From: Verrucomicrobiota bacterium
GTDB taxonomy: Bacteria; Verrucomicrobiota; Verrucomicrobiia; Limisphaerales; BJHT01
Length of the DNA: 34,553 nucleotides
NCBI GenBank assembly: GCA_014193395.1
Contig: BJHT01000002.1
Span: forward strand, 41,363 to 75,915
Direction of reading: 5' to 3'
The notes below the pieces were generated by a model that worked only from the letters and a program-made list of their open reading frames with translations, was not told the origin of the DNA and did no database searches. Each line of letters opens with the position of its first letter. Position 1 is the first letter of the stretch. A program made the position numbers and the translations under genes. This document shows positions 8,363 through 17,000 of this stretch, piece by piece.

Positions 8363-9346
8363 CTACCGCGTACGGCGACGCGCGAGGACGGCGGCGCCGA
8401 CAATGCCAGCCTGGTCGCCGAGTTTGGAGGCGCGGATTTCAATGCCTTTGCCGGTGCCGGGCAGGACGTAATCCTGAAAGGTCTCGACGATGATCGCCAG
8501 CATCTCGTCCTCGAGGGCGTCGATGACCCCGCCGCCGAGGATGACGACTTCGGGGCTGAGGAGGTTGACGACGTTGGCGACGGCGATGCCGATGTACTCG
8601 GCGGCTTCCTCGACGATGCGCTCGACGAATTTGTCGCCGCGCCGGATGGCTTTGCGCAGATCGCCGCTGCGAAGGTCGTTGAGGTCGTCACCGAGCATTT
8701 CGGTGAGCACGGTTTTCTGGCCGTCCTTGACCGCGGATTGCACGCGGCGGAAGAGCGCGCTGCGGCTGGCGAGGGCCTCGAAGCAGCCTTTGTTGCCGCA
8801 GCCGCATTTGGGTCCGCCCACTTGCAGGACCATGTGGCCAACCTCGCCGGCGGTGCGGTTGAAGCCCGAGTACAATTTGCCATCGAGGATCAGCCCGCCG
8901 CCGATGCCGGTGCCGATGAAGATGCCGAAGACGTGGCGCGGCTTGGAATCCAGTTCGGCCTCATACACACCGAGGGTGCAGATGTTGCCGTCGTTTTCGA
9001 GGAAGACCGGGATGCCGAGGTGCTTTTCCAAATCTTTTTTCAGCGGCACATCTTCCCACTGGAGATTGGGGGCGAAGATGACGGTGCCGGTCTCGGGATC
9101 GACCGCGCCGGGCGCGCCGAGGCCGATGCCTTTGATCTGCTTGAGGCTCAGGTCGCACTCATCGACGGCGTCCTGCACGCAGCGGGCGATGCGCTCGACA
9201 ACGGCCTCGGGGCCGCGCTCGGCCTTGGTGCTGGACTTGGCGGTGCCAAGGCAGCGGAGGGAGTTGGTGAAAACGCCGGCGAGGATTTTGGTGCCGCCGA
9301 AATCAACGCCGACGAGGTATTCAGTCTTGCTGGAGGATTCAGTCAT
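8363..9346 (-). CDS. ROK family sugar kinase (glucokinase-like)
   Basis: A 327-residue cytoplasmic kinase of the ROK family, most like bacterial glucokinases. The N-terminal ATP-binding loop reads VGVDFGGTKILAGV (about residues 12-25). The GLGAPGAVDPETG block and LENDGN (with the catalytic Asp) are present. The FIGTGIGGGLI phosphate loop and AGEVGHM follow, the latter giving the His ligand of the ROK zinc site. The C-G-C-G-N-K-G-C-F-E segment (about 180-189) supplies the Cys ligands, and the last part has the adenosine motif GGGVIDAL. Length is normal. It probably phosphorylates glucose or a related hexose. The start ATG 9346 lies 40 bp after the stop of the kinase-like gene upstream, consistent with one transcript. 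Confidence 0.92.
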   Translation of the reverse strand: MTESSSKTEYLVGVDFGGTKILAGVFTNSLRCLGTAKSSTKAERGPEAVVERIARCVQDAVDECDLSLKQIKGIGLGAPGAVDPETGTVIFAPNLQWEDVPLKKDLEKHLGIPVFLENDGNICTLGVYEAELDSKPRHVFGIFIGTGIGGGLILDGKLYSGFNRTAGEVGHMVLQVGGPKCGCGNKGCFEALASRSALFRRVQSAVKDGQKTVLTEMLGDDLNDLRSGDLRKAIRRGDKFVERIVEEAAEYIGIAVANVVNLLSPEVVILGGGVIDALEDEMLAIIVETFQDYVLPGTGKGIEIRASKLGDQAGIVGAAVLARRRTR

Positions 9347-9386
9347 GGCGACGGATTGAGCCGTGGTTCAACTTCCGCGTCCGGTT

Positions 9387-10214
9387 TCAGCCGGGACGAC
9401 CGGCGAGGACGACAGCGACTTTTTGCCGGAGTTCGGCGTGGATTTCCTCGGGGCTGCGGTTGCCGGTGATGATCTCGAAACCGTAGATGGCCTGGAGACG
9501 GTTGAAGCGCTGGGCGACGAGAGCCTGATATTTCAGAAAGCTGTCGAACAGATCGCGCGAGAGGCCGAGGTCCATGCCGCTCTCCCAGTAATCGAGGGAA
9601 TGGGTCTTGGCGAAGTTGCGCTGGACGAGGTGTTCAGGCGAGAGGTTGAGGTAGATGACGGCGTCGGGCACGAGCGCGATGCCGTAGAGATTGCGCAGCC
9701 ATTCTTCATCCAGTTCACGCACCAGCGCGCGGGCCATGAGCGTGTAAATGTAACGGTCGGCGAGCACGATGAAACCCGCGCGCAGGGCCGGGAGAATGAT
9801 GTTCTCAAGCTGGTCGGCGAAGTCGGTGGCGTAGAAGAGCGCCATGGTCGTGTGGCTGAGAATGTTGCCCTTCTGCGCCTGGTCGAGCTCCTCGCTGACG
9901 AGCGTCGAGCGCTTGAGGCCGACCTGCACGGTCGCGTGGCCGCTGACTTCGAGCCAATCGACGAGCTTGGCGATCTGCGTCGAACGGCCGGACCCGTCGG
10001 CGCCTTCGATGACGACGAGCTTGCCGGCGAGTTTCTCGAGGTCCACGCCGGTGATGCCGTGACCGTAGAAGCGCTTGAGCGTGGGCTTGGGCAGGAGGAC
10101 TTGGGGCGGCGCGGCGGGTGTGGTCGCCGCGGACGCCGGGGCCGGAGCGGCGGGCGGTGCAGCGGGCGCTGACGGCGCGGCGGAAGTTTTTGCGGAACGG
10201 GAGGGGCGTTTCAT
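9387..10214 (-). CDS. Thymidylate-kinase-like P-loop protein, second of a tandem pair
   Basis: A 275-residue P-loop kinase related to thymidylate kinase. Start ATG 10214; the frame is open further but overlaps the preceding gene. Residues 1-45 form an Ala/Pro-rich, low-complexity tail (SAPAAPPAAPAPASA) with no counterpart in the neighbour. The Walker A loop is IEGADGSGRSTQI (about 68-80) and the DR(Y) motif is LADRYIYTLMAR (about 151-162). The LID region differs from true Tmk, and the S-S-x-A-Y-Q-G element after DR(Y) is not present. A distinctive ESGMDLGLS block follows near residue 216 and is shared with the adjacent gene. The substrate may be dTMP or another nucleoside monophosphate, or it may not be a nucleotide kinase at all. 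The spacing of 25 bp to the upstream paralogue suggests co-translation. Confidence 0.8.
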   Translation of the reverse strand: MKRPSRSAKTSAAPSAPAAPPAAPAPASAATTPAAPPQVLLPKPTLKRFYGHGITGVDLEKLAGKLVVIEGADGSGRSTQIAKLVDWLEVSGHATVQVGLKRSTLVSEELDQAQKGNILSHTTMALFYATDFADQLENIILPALRAGFIVLADRYIYTLMARALVRELDEEWLRNLYGIALVPDAVIYLNLSPEHLVQRNFAKTHSLDYWESGMDLGLSRDLFDSFLKYQALVAQRFNRLQAIYGFEIITGNRSPEEIHAELRQKVAVVLAGRPG

Positions 10215-10239
10215 CGGGGCAACGTGCGGGGGTTGGCGG

Positions 10240-10998
10240 TCAGGCTTTTTTTCCCATGGCGAACGCGCCGAGGTCGATGCGCGCCGCGACCAACTGGCGG
10301 ACGACGGCCTGTTGCGGCTCGACGGGTTGGTTGGCATCCATTCCGAGGAATTTGAACTCGGTGCTCATCGCGAGGTATTGCTCGAGCATCCGGCCCTGAA
10401 AGATGCGGAAGCTTTCGTAGGGATCACTCGACAAGCCGAGGTCCATGCCGGCCTCGAAATATTTCAACTCGGGCCGGCCATCGAGAATGCGCTGGAGCGA
10501 GACCTCGAGGCGGGCCTTGAAGAAGAACGTGAGGTCGGGCAGCGCGGCGAAATCGTAGAGGCCGCGGACCCATTCCCGCGGACAGCCGCGGACGATGTCG
10601 CGCGCGTAGGCGGTGAACACGTAGCGGTCGCAGAGCACGAGATAGCCGGCGCGCAGCAGCGGCACGAGCTGGCGTTCATAGCGGTCGGCGAAGTCCGTGG
10701 CGTGAATCAGGCTGAAGGTGGTCGGCGTGAGAAGCTGGGTCTTTTTCCCCTTGCTGGTCGCACTTTTCACCAGCTCGGAGGAATTCCATTCGCTGAAAAA
10801 AACCTTCAGCCCCTGCTGTTCGAGCCAGCGTTTGAGGAGATAGATTTGCGTGGATTTGCCGGAACCATCCAGCCCCTCGACTGCGATCAGGCGCCCGGGA
10901 AAACCGAGTTCTGAAAATGTCTTCAACACGCGGCGAAGGTGCGGAAGCGCGCGGGGGGTGACAATCCTTTTTCGGTTCTGAGGACAGGCACGATGCAT
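10240..10998 (-). CDS. Thymidylate-kinase-like P-loop protein, first of a tandem pair
   Basis: A 252-residue protein, start ATG 10998 with a purine-rich GGGGTGG upstream; an earlier start (11049) would overlap the pfaC stop. Walker A is VEGLDGSGKSTQI (about residues 38-50), and the DR(Y) motif reads LCDRYVFTAYARD (about 124-136). As in the downstream paralogue, FSLIHATDFADRYE corresponds to the ALFYATDFADQLE segment there, and EAGMDLGLS matches ESGMDLGLS. The two proteins are clear paralogues but only moderately similar. Both look divergent from housekeeping Tmk, so a heterodimer or a special substrate is possible (inference). The start lies 29 bp after pfaC, placing the pair in the lipid synthase transcript. 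Confidence 0.82.
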   Translation of the reverse strand: MHRACPQNRKRIVTPRALPHLRRVLKTFSELGFPGRLIAVEGLDGSGKSTQIYLLKRWLEQQGLKVFFSEWNSSELVKSATSKGKKTQLLTPTTFSLIHATDFADRYERQLVPLLRAGYLVLCDRYVFTAYARDIVRGCPREWVRGLYDFAALPDLTFFFKARLEVSLQRILDGRPELKYFEAGMDLGLSSDPYESFRIFQGRMLEQYLAMSTEFKFLGMDANQPVEPQQAVVRQLVAARIDLGAFAMGKKA

Positions 10999-11027
10999 TC
11001 CGGCGAACCACCCCGCCTCGTGCGCCC

Positions 11028-14000
11028 CTACCCGCCCCGAGTCTGGCACACGGTGAAATTCTTCATCGCGTAAATCACGCGCCCGACCACCAGCAGGAAG
11101 CCATCGACCCGAAGCAGCCTCCGCTGGTCATCCGCCGCCGTCACCACGGCTTCGACAGTCATCACCTGATTGGTCGGGATCACCTGCCCGCGATAAACCC
11201 ACTCGTGCGGCTGGCCCACAGCGACGGCCTCGATGCGCGTCCCCGCCGGCGCACTCCAACGCTCGACCGCCAGAAATTTCGCAAGCTGCAAAAACGCCTC
11301 CAGCCCGAGCGATCCCGGCATCACCGGGTCTTCAAAAAAATGCGCCTGAAAGAACCACTCGGCCGCATTCACCCGCTTCGTCCCGCGCACGAAACCCAAC
11401 CCCGCCGGGCCGCCATCGGCCACATGACACTCCACGCGATCCACCATGCGCAACTGCTCGCTCGCAAACGGCCACACGCGCGGAAACTCAGCAGCCCGCG
11501 CCCGCCCCAACTCCGCACCCGTCGGCACGTACAACTTCGCGTCGCGCACGCCGACCTGCTGCCCGAGCGCCGCCGCCGAGAAGAATCCGAAGTAAGTGTT
11601 GCCGCGATACACCGGCCCGCTGCCCGAGCGCATTTCGTAATCGAAATTCTGGATGATCATCCCGCCCGAGCTGGAGACCTTCGTGATCTTCACCCGCGTC
11701 GTCAGCGTGCCCACGCCCGGGAACACCGGCGCGAGCTGCACCGCCGAGCCGCCGAGATTGCGGAAGCGCAGATCAATCTCGCTCGTCAGCGCGGACCCCA
11801 GATACGCCGCCAGCCAGCCGCACGGTTGCAGCGCGATTTCCAGCAGCACCGCGAACGGCATGTCGCCCTGCCGGTTCGCGCCGAAATACCACTCGCCCGC
11901 CGGCACGTCGTATTCCGCCTCGATCTCCGGTCCCGCCACCAGCTTCCACGGCTCGCCGTGAATCTCGACGATGCGGTCCAAAAACTGATACGGCGGCCCC
12001 GGCAGCCGCGCGATTTTCCGCGGCCCGTCGAACATCTTGTAAGCCGCGCCAAACGCCTCCGACGGCTTGCCAATCGCAAACGCCAGAATCCGCTCGAATC
12101 CGAAAATCGCCGGTCGTTTCGTCTGCGGTGAAATCGCGGGCGGCGCGACAATCGCCACCCCCGACGGCGTCGTCTTCGGCACCGTCAACGCCAGCAACGG
12201 CGGCACCGCGACAGTCGCCATCTCCCCACGAACCGGAGCGCCGAGCATTGCTCGGCCAGCGGGTGCGTCGTCCGCATCGTGCCGAGCAATGCTCGGCGCT
12301 CCTCCCACCGGGTGGTTCTCGGGATCAAAGCCCGAGACCGGAATGGAAGAAATCTCTGCCCGCCCCGCCCACAGCGCCCCCAACCCCTCCCGCGTCAGCC
12401 CATTCAACCGCGCCGACATGTTCGTGATTTCCACGATCGGCTTTCCGTCCGCATACATCAGCGCATCCGCCACCGCGTATGCCTCCGGCCGGTAGCCGAT
12501 TTCCTTCATCGTGATTTCGTAAACCACCTTGCGCGTCGTCGCGATCACCTGCCCGCGACACTTCAACTGGCTCGCCACCCCCGGCACCGGCTCGCAACTC
12601 GTCGCACCCTCTTCGCCGATCCACCCGAGCCGCAGCAGCATCACGCGGAACGTGTGCATACAGCACTCGAACATCAGCGTCCCCGGCATCACCTGGTCAT
12701 CCACGAAATGACACGTCAAAAACCAGTCGTCCGGGTGAATGTCCGCCTCCGCGCGAATCCGCCCCAACCCAAACCGCCCCGCCTGCGGATCCAACTCCAG
12801 CACGCGATCCAGCAGCTTCATCCGCCCGCCCGGAATCGTGTACGGCCGCCGCAACGGCAACCCCGCAAAAGCCGCCCCGAAACACCCCGCCAAATCCCCG
12901 CGCCGCAACGCCGCAATCTGCGCGTCGCCGTACGCCTCCACCGCCACCGGCACCAGCGCCTCCCAATCCGCCCCGCGTTTCCCCGGCATCGGCCGCAGGT
13001 CGAGCGCCGTGTGGACCACGCCCTTGCCCGACTGCAATTCCGCCAGCGTGAAAAATCCCGCGCACCCGTCCCGCATCGTCAGCAACGGCTCGCCGTTCAC
13101 CGTGCCCTCGAAGCTGAACCGGAACAGCCATGTGTCGCCCTGCCGGAAAAATCCGTTGATGCGGATGTCGTAATGAATCACCTCGCCCGGCCCCGGCAGC
13201 CCGCGATGAAACGTCACCACCGCATCCAGCAGCCGATACACCGCCAGCCCGCGCGTCTGAAAATCAATCCCGAGAAAACCCGACAAAAACAAATCCGCCT
13301 GCCCCGCCTCCACCGCGATGCACGTCGGAATCCGGTTCGCGTCCAGATACCACGCGCCCGGATGAATATCGTGCTCCGTCACCACCCGCCCGCGCGTCAT
13401 CGAACCCGGCTCACCCTCGATCGTGAGAATGCGGTCCACCAACATCAGCGGTTCATCCGGCAACCGCACCCGCGTCGGGAACGCATCCACCGCCGCGAAC
13501 CGCTCGCCAAGCACGCGCCCAATCGAACCCACCGCAAACTCCAGGCATTGCTCCCGCGTCAACGCCACCGGTCCCCGCGACACCGCGACTACCGCAGACT
13601 TCGGCTGCGGCGCAGGCGCGGAAACAACCGCCTGCGGCACTTCATCAGCACGCCTCTCCGGCCCCGGCAGCCGCACCACCGGCGACAAATCCACCGCCTC
13701 CCCGCGCGCCGCCAACCCCGCCAGCAACGCCTGTTCCGCCGCCACCTGCTGCGCCACCGTTTCCTGCATTCCCTCCGAAAATCTCAGGAACGCCTCGTGC
13801 GCCTCCCCTCCCGCCCGCTCCGCCGCCGCCCACAACGCGAACAATGGATCAGCCTCTTCCCGCGCCGCCGGTACCGCAGGCGTCCCCGCCTGCGAGTTCG
13901 GGGCGCGTCCCACCCCCTTTTTCTCCCGTTCTTCACCACCCGCCGTCACCGTCGCTACCGCCCCCGCGTCCGCCCCCGGTACCGCAGGCGTCCCCGCCTG

Positions 14001-17000
14001 CGAGTTCTGGCGGCGTCTCGCCGCCAGTTCCTTCCCGCCTTCACCACCCGCTTCGTCCCGCGCCGCCGCCCGCGGCCACACCGGCACCTTGAATTCCCGC
14101 AACGCCAGTGGCACCACCACCCGCTTCGCCGCGCTGTCACCGCCCGCCTCGCGATGCCCCACCACGCCAGTCGGAGTGCCGTAGAGCGCCTCCAGATTCA
14201 CCGGCACTCCCTCGGCGACCAATTGTGCCAGCACCCGCAACACGTGCCCAACGACATCCACTCGCGGCACGCACACCGACCGCGCCAGATGGGGACGCCC
14301 CTCCAAAATTTTGCCGATCATCCGGCTGCACGAATTCCCCGGCCCCATCTCGACAAACAACCGCGTGCCGTCCGCGTATGCCGCATTCACCGTCTTCGAA
14401 AAATCCACGCCCCCGAGCGCCTGCGCCAGAATCGCATCCGCCGCCGTCTCCCGCGTCACCGCAAACGAGCGTCCCCACGCCCCGCTGTAAAACCGCACGC
14501 CCGCCGGTGCCTGCGTCGCGAACAAGTGCAGCTCGCGATACTGCGTCGCCACGGGCTGCGCGACCTCGCAATGCACCGTCGTCACCCCCGCAATCGGAAA
14601 CCACTGGCAACCCAGGTCTGCCACCACACGCCCCACCTCCGCCAAATCCCCGCCGATCACGCACTCACCCGGCGTGTTCACGATCAGCAAATACACGCGC
14701 CGCCGCCCCGCCAACGCCGCGCGCACCACTTCCGCCGGACGATCCACCACCCCAAGCCGCCACGCGACTTCCTCGCCTTCCGCCAATTTCCACGCCACCC
14801 GCGCCGCCCGGCACTCGCCCGCCAGATCGCACGTGAAGAGCGTCGAGCCTTCCATCCGCCGCAACATCTCATCCCGCGCACGAACCGGAGCGCCGAGCAT
14901 TGCTCGGCCCGAGGATGCGGCACCCGCATCGTGCCGAGCGATGCTCGGCGCTCCTCCCCCAAGCTGGCTCTCGGGACCAAAGGACGAACTTGGGTTGGGA
15001 GAAATCTCTCCCGCCCCCCACGCCCGCAACGAAAACAACCCCGCCGATTCCCCCAAGCTGTACCCGATCACCGCCCGCGGCTCGACCCCCATCGCCCGCG
15101 CCCAGTCACTGAACACCGCGCCCGTCGCCACCTGCCCGAAAATCATCACATGATGATCCGCCTGCACCGCCTCCAGCGACGCCCCGCCCCAGAACCAATC
15201 CCCCACCAACTGCGTCGCCAGCCGCTCGTTCTCGCGATCCTGCGCGCGCAAAATCTCCGGCCACTGCACGCCCAGCTCACGCCCCATGTCGAGGAAGTGA
15301 TTCCCCGAACCCGGAAACACAAACGCCACGTCCCCCTGTGCCGCCAGCGGTGACGCCGCATAAAAAATCCGCTCCGCCTCGCCGCGCCCCACCCGCGGAT
15401 TCGCCGCCGGCGCTTCCCCCGGCAACTCCTCGAGCGACCGCGCCGCCGTCTGCGCCAACCGCGCCAGCTCGAGCGAATCCCGCGCCACCAGCGCCACGCG
15501 ACGCATCGTCCCGCCACCAACGCGCACCTTTTCGTGCGCCCACCACCGCCGCGCCGTCGCCTCGATCGCCGCGCCATTCGCCGCCCGCGCAAAATCCGCC
15601 AGCCGCCGCAAGACTTTCCCAAGCTGCTCCTCATCACCCGCCGCCGCGACAAACAACGCCTCGTCCCGCGCCCCCAATGGCTGCCGCCGCTCCTCCTGCA
15701 CCCGCGCCGAATCCTGCCCCTCACACGCCTCCATCACGACGTGAACCGAATTCCCATCGAAACCAAACCCGCCCACCACCGCGCGCCGCGGCCCCTTCAC
15801 GCGATCACGCAGCCAATACCGCGGCGTCTCCGGTTGTTGCACCAGCTCCGTTGAAATTGCGTTCTCCCCCGCCGAACCGCGCGCCGCACCCGCCGCCGGT
15901 CCCAGCATCTCCTGATACAAACTCAGCGCCGCCTTCACCACCGACACCAACCCCGCCGCCGCACCCGTGTGCCCGACCACATGCTTCGTCCGCCCCAGCA
16001 CCTGCGCTGGCGGCCCCGCCATCGCGCCCGCATCCGCGCGCTCGCCGCGCAGCAACGCCGTCAACGCCGCGCCTTCCAGTGCATCCTCCGCCGGATCACC
16101 ACTCGCATTCGCCTCCACCAACCGCACATCCGCCCGCGTCAACCCCGCCTCGCCGAGCGCACGCCCCCACGACTCCGCGCACGCCGCCGCCGCCGGCACA
16201 CCGCCGACCACGCCGCCACCCGCCGCCATTCCCACGCCGCGCAAGACTGCGTAAATGCGGTTGCCATCGCGTTGCGCGTCATCCAGCCGCTTCAAAACCA
16301 GCGCCACCGCGCCTTCTCCGGGGATCACGCCCGCCGCTCCCAGTTCCGCCGCGAACTGCCGGTGCGTCGCCGTCCCCGCCAGCGCGCGCGGATCGCCCGC
16401 CAGCTCGACCGCGCCCACGAGGGCCGTGTCAAGTTCGCCCTGTTGCAACGCGCGCACCGCCACCGCCAGCGCGTGCAGCCCCGACGTGTCCTCGCTCGAA
16501 ATCGTGTGACACGGCCCGCCCAGCCGGAACTCCCGCGCCAGCCGGCTCGCCACGATTCCCCCGAGCGCGCCCATCGTGCGATTCGCATTCAGCGCCGGCC
16601 CCGCTGCATCACGAAGCTGCGCCACCCAGCGCTCCATCTCCTCCGCCGAAAGCTCCCGCCCCGCCCGCCGCGCCCACTCCCGCGAGTGCTTCAGCATCGA
16701 CCAGCGGAAATGAAAATTCGTCGTCGCCAGATCGAGCGCGATGCCGACAAACACGCCCGTGCGCAGCCGGTCCATCGTCTCCAGCGCCGCGTCTGCAAAC
16801 GCCCCCGCCGCCGCCTGCAACATCAGCAACTGCTGCGGCAACACCCCCCCCAGCTCCTTCGGCGGAATGCGAAACCGGTCAATCGCCACCGCCACATCTT
16901 CGAGATAAAACCCCGGCACCGTCGCCGGACTCACACCCGCAGCACCGCCCACGCGCCCCACCCCGAACGCCGCCCGCTCCCTCGTCGGCTCCACCGCGGC

